Shown: positions 8,165 to 16,800 of the stretch, in pieces
Layout of the letters: each line of letters begins with the position of its first letter
Numbering within the stretch: the stretch's first letter is position 1
From: Methylotenera_A sp036675645
GTDB taxonomy: Bacteria > Pseudomonadota > Gammaproteobacteria > Burkholderiales > Methylophilaceae
Assembly: GCA_036675645.1 (NCBI GenBank)
Contig: JAKFEP010000147.1
Location: forward strand, 1-27,054
Reading direction: 5' to 3'
DNA: 27,054 bases
Translations under genes and position numbers: made by a program
Notes under the pieces: generated by a model
Told to the model about the DNA's origin: nothing
Databases searched by the model: none
What the model saw: the letters and a program-made list of their open reading frames with translations, nothing else

Positions 8165-8510
8165 TTCTTTGCAGGATTTACGCGCGCGCGTGAATCAATT
8201 TGTGGCTGAACGCGATTGGGCACAATTTCATACGCCGAAAAACCTTGCCATGGCGATGATTGTAGAGGCGGCAGAATTAGTGGAACAATTTCAATGGGAT
8301 ACGCCAACTGAAAGCCAACATTTACCGGCAGAAAAGCGCGAGGCGGTGAGTCACGAACTGGCAGATACGTTTGTGTATTTGCTTAGAATCGCTGAGGTGT
8401 TGGATATTGATTTAATTCAGGCTGCTAACCAGAAAATTGAACTGAATGCACTCAAATATCCAGTAGAAAAAGCTAAGGGTAGTAACGCCAAATATACGCA
8501 GTACGAATAA
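8157..8510 (+). CDS. MazG-like nucleotide pyrophosphohydrolase (RS21-C6/dCTPase type)
   Basis: This small all-alpha NTP pyrophosphatase of 117 residues hydrolyses (d)NTPs to NMP and pyrophosphate, as housecleaning of non-canonical nucleotides or for dCTP control. The metal-binding pairs are visible: EAAELVEQF near residues 37-45 and ELADTFVYLL near 66-75, which give the ExxE...ExxD pattern of the MazG/RS21-C6 superfamily. It is a single-domain protein, unlike the two-domain E. coli MazG, and resembles the 110-120 residue RS21-C6-like group. It overlaps the preceding methyltransferase gene by 8 bases and is the last gene of the run. The substrate cannot be told from sequence. Confidence 0.88.
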   Translation: MSDSLQDLRARVNQFVAERDWAQFHTPKNLAMAMIVEAAELVEQFQWDTPTESQHLPAEKREAVSHELADTFVYLLRIAEVLDIDLIQAANQKIELNALKYPVEKAKGSNAKYTQYE

Positions 8511-8534
8511 TAAACAGTACAAACTAAAAATAAT

Positions 8535-8569
8535 GCCCTGTAAGCCTTATGAATTTAGGCTTGCAGGGC
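8535..8569 (-). terminator. Hairpin terminator between the MazG-like gene and tpx, best read for tpx
   Basis: Arms 8535-8546 (GCCCTGTAAGCC) and 8558-8569 (GGCTTGCAGGGC) form a 12-pair stem with one G-U wobble (or C-A on the other strand) around an 11-base loop. On the minus strand the stem is followed by a T-rich run (8521-8534 read in reverse), so it fits the 3' end of tpx. On the plus strand only a weak T run follows, so stopping there would be partial. Confidence 0.72.
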
Positions 8570-8616
8570 AGGTTGTTTGAGTAGAATATTTTTTAAAGTA
8601 TTCTATTGGCGCTGAA

Positions 8617-9117
8617 TTACAGCACCGCTAATGCAGCGTCGTAATTCGGCTCGTTGGCAATTTCTGGCACGAGTTCAACATGTTTTACCACATTGTTTTC
8701 GTCTAAGACAATTACCGCGCGAGCACATAAACCTGCAAGTTTGCTAGTGAACAACAATACCCCGTAGTTCATTAAAAAATCACGACCGCGCATGCTAGAT
8801 AAGTTTTGCACGTTTTCAATGCCTTCTGCTGCGCAAAAGCGCGTTTGTGCAAATGGCAAATCGGCAGAAATATTCAGCACTACGGTATTGTTCATGCCGG
8901 CTGCAAGCTTATTAAAGGCGCGCACTGAAGCTGCGCAAGTCGGCGTGTCTACACTGGGAAATATGTTCAGTACCTTACGTTTACCCGCATAATTATCCAG
9001 CGTAACATCGGCGAGCGCTTTATCGACCAAAGTAAAGTTTGGCGCTGTACTACCAACCTTGGGTAAGTTGCCTGCAACATCAACGGGATTACCCTTAAGT
9101 GTGACTGAGTTAGACAT
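8617..9117 (-). CDS. tpx: Thiol peroxidase Tpx (atypical 2-Cys peroxiredoxin)
   Basis: Tpx reduces hydrogen peroxide and alkyl hydroperoxides, with thioredoxin as electron donor. In E. coli it is periplasm-associated despite lacking a signal peptide, and no signal peptide is visible here either. The 166-residue length is typical. The active-site motif has P54, T58 and peroxidatic C61, followed by ASVRAFN. Resolving C95 lies in FCAAEGIENV and the conserved active-site arginine is R133. All of these align with E. coli Tpx C61, C95 and R133. An extra Cys at 131, next to that arginine, is unusual. The ATG is preceded by a good AAGGAAAA ribosome site 4-6 bases upstream. It appears to be a single-gene unit bounded by hairpins on both sides. 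Confidence 0.96.
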   Translation of the reverse strand: MSNSVTLKGNPVDVAGNLPKVGSTAPNFTLVDKALADVTLDNYAGKRKVLNIFPSVDTPTCAASVRAFNKLAAGMNNTVVLNISADLPFAQTRFCAAEGIENVQNLSSMRGRDFLMNYGVLLFTSKLAGLCARAVIVLDENNVVKHVELVPEIANEPNYDAALAVL

Positions 9118-9157
9118 GATGTTTTCCTTTTCTATTTTTGTAAATCTTCAAGGGGCT

Positions 9158-9163
9158 ATCATA
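9158..9163 (-). promoter_or_regulatory. Putative -10 element for tpx
   Basis: Read on the minus strand this is TATGAT, about 40 bases before the tpx ATG, and it directly follows the T tract of the upstream terminator. No convincing -35 is visible; the region where it would lie is the terminator stem. Confidence 0.35.
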
Positions 9164-9168
9164 AAACA

Positions 9169-9197
9169 AAAAGCACCTATGTGGAACAGGTGCTTTT
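9169..9197 (-). terminator. Rho-independent terminator of the FIST gene
   Basis: A perfect 10-pair stem (AAAAGCACCT at 9169-9178 with AGGTGCTTTT at 9188-9197) encloses a 9-base loop. On the minus strand it is followed by more T residues (TTTTTGTTTTAT when counted with the arm). It lies 24 bases beyond the stop of the FIST gene and just upstream of tpx, so it separates the two transcripts. Confidence 0.88.
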
Positions 9198-9221
9198 GCT
9201 TAAAACTCAAGTAAATTATGC

Positions 9222-10382
9222 CTAGGCTAGTAAATTTTCACTTAAATAGCCAATCGTCATGGTTTGGTTATGCAATACGCTATCGGTGGTGTTAGGGCGT
9301 GGAGCAAGTTCACCATAAGAATAGAAGCCAGTCACGCTAGTTTGTGGCCCTAGAATTTGCTGGACTAACTTGACCTCGTCACCAACCAACTCAGCCATCA
9401 CACCTTTTCGTCCCACACAGCTGACACATAAGGCTAAACCTACTTGGTTCGTTTTGGTGTTGCTCAAACCTTCCATGACTAAGTTTGCAGCGTTGCCCGC
9501 ACCTTCCACTAATCTATCGTGATTAGTTTGACATAGTCGAACAGTTTCACCTTCCTCAACGTTGCCAGCGAAGGTTAAGCTATTGTTTGCGTTATCTATC
9601 GCCAATAAAGTACGAATTTTTTCTACGTCGCGCTTGCCTTCTTCAATCACTGCCAAAGGAAATTTTAAGCCAGTACCAGGTAGGCCACGTGCAAACGCTT
9701 CACCGATATACATTCTATATAGGGGTAATGCAGGCTTACCGTCCATCTCAAATACCACGTTCTTCTCAGATCGGGTCACAGTACGCGGTGGGCCGTATGG
9801 TTTCCAGCCGCCAAGTGCGCCACTAGAAGTAATAAGCGCGTTACCGTACAAGCCTACAGCAATCACTTGGTTGTCTGAAATGGTGTCGTTAAACAATTGC
9901 AGGGTTTTTACGAATGCGCCGCCATCACCAGCAAGGCCGCCTACAATAGGCACCTCGCCCAACACGCTCTGAAAACCTTTTAATAGCTCAGAGCCGTTAA
10001 CGTTTAAGCCGTCAGAAATCACCAATACAGTACGTAGTGTATCTGCTTTTAATTGCTTAGCTAAGCCAGCTGCAGCCTCAAACGAGTTTTGCATACCAGA
10101 CATTTTCGTTTGTGCCACACGTTGTATGGTTTTTTCCCACTGAATTGCGGTAATTTGGATGCTGTCGTCATACACACCACTGGAGCTGATTTCACCCGAG
10201 GTGGTGCAGCCCACCAATTGCGCTGCTGGGTAGCGTGATTTTAAGAAGCCTTGTAATTTTCCTTCTGAAAATCGCTTCACCGAGCCAAATACTAATACCA
10301 AATTAGCGTTTGGAAGCGGAGATGTACTTGGCAACTCTTTCAGTGCCAATTTTGAATCTACAGACTCTTGTCTAATAATCAT
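9222..10382 (-). CDS. Stand-alone FIST-domain sensory protein
   Basis: This 386-residue protein is made of FIST_N (about 25-215) followed by FIST_C (about 220-370). Supporting segments are VGCTTSGEISSSGVYDDSI (57-75), the glycine-rich GGLAGDGG near 147-154, ARGLPGTGLKFPLAVIEEG near 232-250, and CVSCVGRKG with YSYGELAP near the end. FIST modules are predicted small-ligand (perhaps amino acid) sensors, usually fused to or encoded beside chemotaxis receptors, GGDEF proteins or histidine kinases. Here no output domain or signal peptide is attached. The ATG has an AAAGGAT site about 9 bases upstream. It diverges from pilG, which suggests an input to the Pil-Chp system, though that link is inference from position only. 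Confidence 0.9.
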   Translation of the reverse strand: MIIRQESVDSKLALKELPSTSPLPNANLVLVFGSVKRFSEGKLQGFLKSRYPAAQLVGCTTSGEISSSGVYDDSIQITAIQWEKTIQRVAQTKMSGMQNSFEAAAGLAKQLKADTLRTVLVISDGLNVNGSELLKGFQSVLGEVPIVGGLAGDGGAFVKTLQLFNDTISDNQVIAVGLYGNALITSSGALGGWKPYGPPRTVTRSEKNVVFEMDGKPALPLYRMYIGEAFARGLPGTGLKFPLAVIEEGKRDVEKIRTLLAIDNANNSLTFAGNVEEGETVRLCQTNHDRLVEGAGNAANLVMEGLSNTKTNQVGLALCVSCVGRKGVMAELVGDEVKLVQQILGPQTSVTGFYSYGELAPRPNTTDSVLHNQTMTIGYLSENLLA

Positions 10383-10627
10383 TAAGATTATCCTTTAATA
10401 AAAAATATCGACTCTAAAACGCGTGATTAATATTTGTGTCTATAATGTAACATTAATTTTATTGTTAACGTATATTATTACAAATATCACGTAAGTGTTG
10501 CAAATAATTTAAAAAAATGTAATATTTGTTCATGTAAATTAAAGCAACAATCGCAAAAAACCACAATTTACAAGGTGAATTGCAATTTAGCAAAACATAT
10601 GAATTTGATATGTCAGGGGAATAAAAC
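10383..10627. promoter_or_regulatory. AT-rich divergent promoter region between the FIST gene and pilG
   Basis: These 245 bases hold no gene and must carry the start signals for both divergent units. A perfect TATAAT lies at 10441-10446 on the plus strand, without a good -35. The octamer ATATTTGT occurs three times: 10430-10437 and 10522-10529 on the plus strand, and 10480-10487 on the minus strand. A 10-base palindrome AATTGCAATT lies at 10578-10587. The exact start sites cannot be fixed from sequence. Confidence 0.55.
10615..10620 (+). promoter_or_regulatory. Shine-Dalgarno site for the GTG start of pilG
   Basis: AGGGGA lies 7 bases before GTG 10628. The first in-frame ATG is codon 12, inside the first beta strand of the receiver domain, so the GTG is the real start. 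Confidence 0.8.
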
Positions 10628-11014
10628 GTGGCGCAAGTAAATCTGGCTGGCACTAAAGTAATGGTGATTGATGATAGTAATACGATACGTCGTAGCGCCG
10701 AGATATTCCTAAAATCTGCTGGATGTGAGGTTATCCTAGCGGAGGATGGCTTTGATGCATTAGCAAAAATTGCCGATCAACTTCCGCAAGTGATATTTGT
10801 CGATATCATGATGCCACGCTTGGATGGTTACCAAACCTGTTCACTCATTAAACGTAACGCAAAATTCAGCTCAACACCCGTTATCATGCTTTCAAGTAAG
10901 GATGGGCTGTTTGATCGTGCACGCGGTCGTATGGCAGGATCTGATCAATACCTAACCAAACCATTTACGCAAGATACTCTAATTGAAGCGGTAAACGCTT
11001 ATGTGCATAAATAA
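10628..11014 (+). CDS. pilG: Twitching motility response regulator PilG (CheY-like)
   Basis: This single receiver domain of 128 residues has no output domain. The acidic pair D15/D16, phospho-acceptor D59 (FVDIMMPRLDGYQ), the S89/S90 switch position and K111 in LTKPF are all present. In the Pil-Chp pathway PilG is phosphorylated by ChpA and promotes type IV pilus extension (through PilB, and FimV/CyaB in Pseudomonas). The TCSLIKRN segment after the phosphorylation site and its place as first gene of pilG-pilH-pilI-pilJ-chpA support the name. It starts with GTG behind a good ribosome site and is 38 bases upstream of pilH. Confidence 0.93.
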   Translation: MAQVNLAGTKVMVIDDSNTIRRSAEIFLKSAGCEVILAEDGFDALAKIADQLPQVIFVDIMMPRLDGYQTCSLIKRNAKFSSTPVIMLSSKDGLFDRARGRMAGSDQYLTKPFTQDTLIEAVNAYVHK

Positions 11015-11052
11015 GTAGTTTAAAAACACTTAATTCTCAGGGAGCTAAAATA

Positions 11053-11418
11053 ATGGCAATTAATAAGATTTTAATCGTGGATGATTCGGCCACTGACAGG
11101 TTTTATTTAACCGAAATGTTAGAGGCAGAAGGTTACCAAGTCGTTGGGTTAGAAAGCGGTGAGGCCTGTATAGAGCGTGCGGCAGAAATTGCACCCGATC
11201 TGATTATTATGGACATTATTATGACGGGGTTAACCGGCTTTCAGGCCACGCGCACATTAACTAAAGATTCAGCTACTGCAAAAATCCCAGTGATTTTATG
11301 TTCGGGTAAATTGCAGGTGACCGATCATGCTTGGGCAGAAAAAATGGGCGCCAAAGGCTGTGTTTTGAAGCCAGTATCAAAAGATGAACTTAAAGCGCTA
11401 ATTGAAAAACTGGGCTAG
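11053..11418 (+). CDS. pilH: Twitching motility response regulator PilH (CheY-like)
   Basis: This is a single receiver domain of 121 residues, the same length as Pseudomonas PilH. It has D10/D11, phospho-acceptor D54, switch residue S84 and K106 in LKPVS. The GFQATRTLT stretch is characteristic of PilH. One departure is visible: after the phospho-Asp, the near-invariant Pro of the DxxMPG loop is Thr (DIIMTGL, T58). PilH acts opposite to PilG, as phosphate sink or retraction-side regulator through the PilT motor. The ATG has an AGGGAG site 8 bases upstream. It lies between pilG and pilI in the usual order. Confidence 0.93.
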   Translation: MAINKILIVDDSATDRFYLTEMLEAEGYQVVGLESGEACIERAAEIAPDLIIMDIIMTGLTGFQATRTLTKDSATAKIPVILCSGKLQVTDHAWAEKMGAKGCVLKPVSKDELKALIEKLG

Positions 11419-11463
11419 ACTGGGTTTTAACTATTCAAATTAGATTAAATATTTTATTGAATC

Positions 11464-11988
11464 ATGTCTAAACAATCACAATTACGCGAATATCAAACTA
11501 GCATTTTAGCCAGATTAGAAAATGCTAAAAAATCAGGTACAGAAGCGTCTGCAGGCCATTTGGGTGTAGTGATTGGCAGTAAAAATGTGTTAGTGAATTT
11601 GCGGGAAATCAGTGAAACTTTGCCAGTCGCGGACATTCATCCGGTGCCTATTGTAAAACCATGGTTTCTTGGGGTGGCGAACGTACGGGGCGTGTTGTAT
11701 GCAATTAATGATTTGGCACAGTTACTGGAAGCCAAATATACAAGCGTTTCATCCAATACACGCTTATTACTGATCAGTGATGCTGTGTCCTCCAATGTCG
11801 CATTTGTCGTGGAAAAAATGATTGGTTTGCGCAATTTAAACGAAATGAAGCCACATGAAGTAGAGCTTGAAGAAAATGCCTGTTTGAAGGCGCAAACCTA
11901 CCAAGATGACGAAAACCGTATTTGGCACATGCTGGATTGCGATAAATTGGTGCGCTCCAAAGAGTTTGCGACACCTTACGTAGTTTAA
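11464..11988 (+). CDS. pilI: Type IV pilus chemosensory adaptor PilI (CheW-like)
   Basis: This 174-residue protein has a CheW-like SH3-type beta domain from about residue 33 to 165. PilI physically couples the receptor PilJ to the kinase ChpA in polar arrays. The segments KPWFLGVANVRGVLYAINDLAQLL (about 65-88) and VEKMIGLRNL (about 116-125) are typical of the adaptor, including the G-N-x-R-G core. A short helical N-terminal extension precedes the domain. No clear Shine-Dalgarno site precedes the ATG, unlike pilG, pilH and pilJ. It lies 45 bases after pilH and 102 bases before pilJ. Confidence 0.92.
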   Translation: MSKQSQLREYQTSILARLENAKKSGTEASAGHLGVVIGSKNVLVNLREISETLPVADIHPVPIVKPWFLGVANVRGVLYAINDLAQLLEAKYTSVSSNTRLLLISDAVSSNVAFVVEKMIGLRNLNEMKPHEVELEENACLKAQTYQDDENRIWHMLDCDKLVRSKEFATPYVV

Positions 11989-12023
11989 TTTTTTGATTGA
12001 TGAATTAGTAGTTAGCGGCTTAA

Positions 12024-12037
12024 AAATCTTAAGATTT
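12024..12037. repeat. 14-base perfect palindrome upstream of pilJ
   Basis: AAATCTTAAGATTT is self-complementary over its full length and lies in the 102-base pilI-pilJ spacer, 53 bases before the pilJ ATG. It may be an operator, part of an internal promoter region, or chance in AT-rich DNA. Confidence 0.4.
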
Positions 12038-12090
12038 ATACATATATTAAAGTACAAATAGCCTTCATTTGAGCTTAAAAGGGAATTAAC

Positions 12091-13827
12091 ATGGCATTAA
12101 ATATAAAAGAGTTACCAGCTAAAATTAAGCAATTCTTTACTAGAGAGAACTCCGGTGCAGCCCTGGCATCAGGCAGTAGCAGTCGCCGTCAGGTGATTAT
12201 CCCGGTAGTTGGTTTGATTGTTTTTATTGGTTTGGCTTTCTATGCCATTAGCCAAGTGCGGGTAAATGGGCCAGTACATGCACAACTGAGAGCCAGTGAG
12301 GAACTAGAGTCTGACATCTTGCCGCCACCGTTGTACGCGGTGGATGCGTTCGCGGCGATTAATGAGGCGTTTGTGGCGACTTCAGTAAATGACACGACGC
12401 TACGTGATAAGAAGCTAGCGGAAGTTAAAGTGGCTGAAGCCGCGTTTAAAAAACAAGCGGAGTATTGGAAAACAAATACACAAACCGATACCATGAGCGG
12501 AGCTTTTCAGGCGGTACTTAGGTCAAATGAAGAGTTTTATCGTATTTACAACAAAGATTTCTATTCAGCTATTCAACTTGGTGCTATTTCTGCCGCTAAA
12601 CCTTTAGGGGATTTGGCAACAGCATTTCAGGCGAATAAGGATGCTGTGGGCCTGCTAAAAATAGAGTTGGAGAAACAAGCTGCGGCAACAGAAAGTGCAA
12701 GTAATAAACTACTTACGACCATTTTAACCGTGCTCGCTTTGCTAGGCTTACTTATCGTGGGTTTCATTTGGGTGTTTGGATCTCGCCAAGCCAAATCTAT
12801 CGATAACGCGGTGTCGATGCTAGAAAATGATGGACAACAAAACCAAATGGCAGTTTTGAACTTACTTGATGAGATGGGCGACTTGGCGGACGGCGACTTA
12901 ACCGTGCGCGCGGAAGTGCGTGAAAATATTACAGGTGCGATTGCTGACTCAATTAACTATACCATTGATAGCTTACGAGACTTGGTAACGGGAATTAACC
13001 GTGCGTCTGAGCAGGTGAATACGGCTACGGGACAGGCGCAAGCGACCTCTGTTTCGTTGTTATCAGCGGCAGAGCAACAATCCAAACAAATTACAGAAAC
13101 GACTGAAGCGGTCGGCAACATGACGCGTTCAATCTTGCAGGTATCCAGCAACGCGAGCCAGGCGTCACAGGTTGCGCAGCGCTCATTGCAAGCTGCTACA
13201 CAAGGTTCACAGGCCGTACAAAACACCATTGCAGGTATGAATGGTATTCGTGAGCAAATTCAGGAAACCTCGAAACGTATTAAACGTTTGGGTGAAAGCT
13301 CACAAGAGATTGGTGAGATTGTGGAGCTGATTTCTGACATTACCGAACAGACTAACATTTTGGCTTTGAACGCGGCGATTCAGGCAGCATCTGCAGGTGA
13401 GGCAGGTCGAGGCTTTACGGTGGTTGCGGAAGAGGTGCAACGACTGGCGGAACGTTCATCAGAGGCGACTAAACAAATTGGTGCGATTGTAAAAACCATT
13501 CAGACCGATACCAACAGTGCGGTAGCGGCGATGGAGAAGAGTACTGAGGGTGTGGTTGAGGGCGCGCGATTATCAGATGCTGCGGGTAAGGCTTTGACGG
13601 AGATTGAAACCGTTTCTAATAGCTTGGCGCGTTTGATTCAATCGATTTCCAGTGCAACTGAGGCACAGACTGAAGTGGCTTCAACCGTGACTAAAAACAT
13701 GCAGCAAATTCAAGAAATTACCTCACAAACGACCGAAGGCACTAAGTTGACTGCAGAGTCGGTCGGTCAGTTAACCAAGCTTTCGGAAGAGTTGCGAGAT
13801 TCTGTAGCTGGCTTTAAATTGGCATAA
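12091..13827 (+). CDS. pilJ: Type IV pilus methyl-accepting chemotaxis protein PilJ
   Basis: This is a 578-residue transmembrane receptor. A cytoplasmic N-terminus of about 34 residues is followed by TM1 (about 35-53), a periplasmic sensing region of about 150 residues (54-205), TM2 (about 206-227), a HAMP-like linker with the PilJ-typical LLDEMGDLADGDLTVRA, and a long signalling coiled coil. The kinase-contact tip DITEQTNILALNAAIQAASAGEAGRGF starts near residue 416. PilJ senses surface contact or pilus state and controls ChpA. Pseudomonas PilJ is 682 residues with a periplasmic part of roughly 260, so the sensing part here is much shorter. The ATG has an AAAGGGA site 7 bases upstream. It lies 39 bases ahead of chpA. 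Confidence 0.94.
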   Translation: MALNIKELPAKIKQFFTRENSGAALASGSSSRRQVIIPVVGLIVFIGLAFYAISQVRVNGPVHAQLRASEELESDILPPPLYAVDAFAAINEAFVATSVNDTTLRDKKLAEVKVAEAAFKKQAEYWKTNTQTDTMSGAFQAVLRSNEEFYRIYNKDFYSAIQLGAISAAKPLGDLATAFQANKDAVGLLKIELEKQAAATESASNKLLTTILTVLALLGLLIVGFIWVFGSRQAKSIDNAVSMLENDGQQNQMAVLNLLDEMGDLADGDLTVRAEVRENITGAIADSINYTIDSLRDLVTGINRASEQVNTATGQAQATSVSLLSAAEQQSKQITETTEAVGNMTRSILQVSSNASQASQVAQRSLQAATQGSQAVQNTIAGMNGIREQIQETSKRIKRLGESSQEIGEIVELISDITEQTNILALNAAIQAASAGEAGRGFTVVAEEVQRLAERSSEATKQIGAIVKTIQTDTNSAVAAMEKSTEGVVEGARLSDAAGKALTEIETVSNSLARLIQSISSATEAQTEVASTVTKNMQQIQEITSQTTEGTKLTAESVGQLTKLSEELRDSVAGFKLA

Positions 13828-13853
13828 CTCACACCTTAATTACATAAATTGCT

Positions 13854-13857
13854 GGAG
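13854..13857 (+). promoter_or_regulatory. Shine-Dalgarno core for the GTG start of chpA
   Basis: GGAG lies 9 bases before GTG 13867. The encoded N-terminus (MAENFDSGPLSWVKDQI) fits the start of ChpA/PilL proteins, which supports this GTG. Confidence 0.6.
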
Positions 13858-13866
13858 TAAAATTAG

Positions 13867-16800
13867 GTGGCTGAAAATTTTGATAGCGGCCCACTAAGCT
13901 GGGTTAAAGACCAAATAAACCAATTGCTGGATTCTGTGTTGGCTAACATAGATACAGTGCAAGCGAATATGCATGACATGTCTCCTTTGCGCTTTTCGCA
14001 AACCAGCTTGTATCAAGCTACAGGTGCGCTTGATATGGTAGGTTTGGAGGGTTGTAAACGGTTTTCGAACGAGCTGGAGAAACTAGCGAGTAAGCTTGAA
14101 AAGAAAACTGTCAACGCTACCCCAGAATTAATTGATTCATTCAAAAAAGCAGTAAAAACATTGCAATCATATTTGCAGGAGCTGCTTAATGGCTCACCTG
14201 ATATTCCATTGCGTTTGTATCCAGCATTAAACCCAATAGTTACAGCGCAAGGTGAAAGCCTGGACGAAAGCGAGCTGTTCTTTCCGGATACCAGTAGTAG
14301 TGCACCTAAAACCATTCCTACTAAAGAATTAAATGATAAGGAGTACGCCGCTTACCTTATGGAGCAGCGTCTTGTGTATCAGAAATCACTCCTCAATTGG
14401 CTGCAAACCAAGCAAGCAGCTGCGGTAGATAGTATGACGGCTGCCGTCAGTAACGTCAGCCAAGTGCAGAGAAAAAGCAGTGATAAAACCCTATGGTGGG
14501 CGGCTAGCGCATTTACAGATACCTTGGCACAAAAAGAAATCGCAGATAACCAGGGGGCTAAAAAATTATGCCGCAAGCTAGATCAAGAGCTGCGTTTTTT
14601 TGCAGATGGCATCAGCAAACCCCACAATAACCTGCTACGAGATATCTTGTACTACGTAGCGATAAGCAATCTTGATAAAGCTAATGTGCTTGAGGTGAAG
14701 CAAACTTTTGAATTAGATCAGTTTATTGATAATAAATCCCCAATCAACTTTGTTGGAATCAGCATTGATGCGGATGAAAAAGCGCTGGTAGAACAACTGA
14801 TTGAGGAATTGGAAAATCTGAGGGATATTTGGGATGAGATCTCTAACACCCTCAATTTTAGCAAAATAGACACTAAAACCAACACTAGTCCTGTGCATAT
14901 TGATAATGTGCTGATTACCAAATTTTCTGATGCCATAAGTACCAGCCAAAGTATTTCACAGAACTTAAGCCAAACGCTGTTTGTAGATTTTTACTCCGTA
15001 TTACAGCAGGCCAGCAATACCTTGCGCGATGATGCCAGCAAAGTTAACCACGCGGCTTTGATTGAAATGGCAGCCGCACTTAACTTAATTCAAACTGCAT
15101 TAGATCGCTATGCAGACTTGGAGTCGGAGCAGCTGGAAAAAATGTACTCTGAGTTATTGCGCTTAGAGTCTATCTCTTCAGGTGAAGGTTATGACAAATT
15201 TGACAATGGACGTACTGGTGAGCTCGATCGGGATACGGTAAAAGCAATAGTAATACACCTTAATGAGTCGCTCAAGATTGTTGAACAAGCGTTGGACAGC
15301 TACTTCCGTAACCCTGCCGATAAAGCGCCATTAACATTAACGCCACAGCCCATTAAACAGGTTTCTGCCGTGTTTGAAATGTTGGGTTTAGATGTACCTA
15401 CTGCAATTGCCAACGCCAGCAGCCAGTATATTCAATACTTTCAGCAAGATGCTTATGTACCAAACCAGGCTGACTTTGAACTGGTAGCGGAAAGTTTAAG
15501 CATGCTGGGGTTGTATGCGGATGAAATGCCGAAGTCTCGCCCGGAATCTGAAAAAGCTCTGGAAAGTGCTTTAGAGCGCCTAAATGCTGCAGTGGCTCTG
15601 GTGGGCATAACAGAGACCACCAGTAAAGTTGATGAGGTTACCACTGAAGAGACAGCAAAAGAATCTTCAATGCCAGAGGATGCCCAAGACGCGTTTGTCG
15701 ACCAGCCGCAAACCGAAGCTAGCCAAGTGATTGCTCATGGACCAACCATTACCGATCAAGCGTACGATGCGGAGCTGTTGGATATTTACTTAACCGAAGC
15801 AGAAGAAGTGTTGGCGCACATTGCGCAGAATTGTCAGGCGCTGCGTGTCAATGTGACGGATAATGAAGCTTTGGTAGAAGTGCGACGCAGCTTCCATACC
15901 TTAAAAGGCAGTGGTCGCACAGTTGGTTTAAATGCACTCGGTGAAGTGGCCGGCAAAGTTGAGGTCTTCTTAAATGAAGTGTTGGATAAGAAAAACACAC
16001 TCAATTTAAAACAAGTCAGCACTATTGAGCAAGTGGCTGCTGCATTTGCAGATTGGGCAGCAGAACTGCGTGCCAATAACCAAGTGGAAGTGCAGCAAGA
16101 AGCCTGGCTAGCACGTATTGCTGAGATGCCTGGACAGGATGTCGCTACACAAGCAGAAATCATTCAACTAACCAGCGGTAAAGCCGAAAAAACCAAAGCC
16201 AAAACGCCCCAGAAACTAGAAGCACAGGTGCTGATAGGGGGTACGCGCAAAATGAGCCGTGCGCTGTACGATATCTTCACGCTGGAAAGTGGTCAAAACG
16301 TCACTATATTAGAGCAGGATGTAGCTAAAGTGACTGCAGATAGTACGTTGCAGCCGGCAAAAACTGCATTGCATGCAAATCACACTTTGGCCAGTAATGC
16401 CTTGGGAGCGGGGTTTAAGCCTATGGGTGAGCTTAGCCGCGCGCTGGAACATTGGCTCGATGAAGCCAATGAAATGTGGACTGCACAACATGCTGATTTA
16501 TATGCGAATGTCGTGAAATCTTTATCGGCCATGTGGCAAAAAATATCTGAACAAAAAAATCCGCGCTCTGCAAGTGCTTTAATTACTCTGCTCAATCAGG
16601 CCACGCAACAGGCTAAACAGCACAAAGCGCTTTCTATCGATTTAAGCAATAACGATACAGTGCAAGCTGATGAGCCGCTTGAAATGGCAACAGAAGCGCA
16701 TGAGCCTGGTGCCGAGATGGAAGTTAAACTTGTAACAGAAAGTAAATCTTACAACAGAAATGTTGCTAATGAAGGCACGCAAGAGGCTGACCAAGCAGAT

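Noticed and set aside
11012..11032. Hairpin between pilG and pilH as a terminator or attenuator
   Set aside because: A short AT-rich stem with a bulge and no T tract, and pilH has the usual operon spacing.
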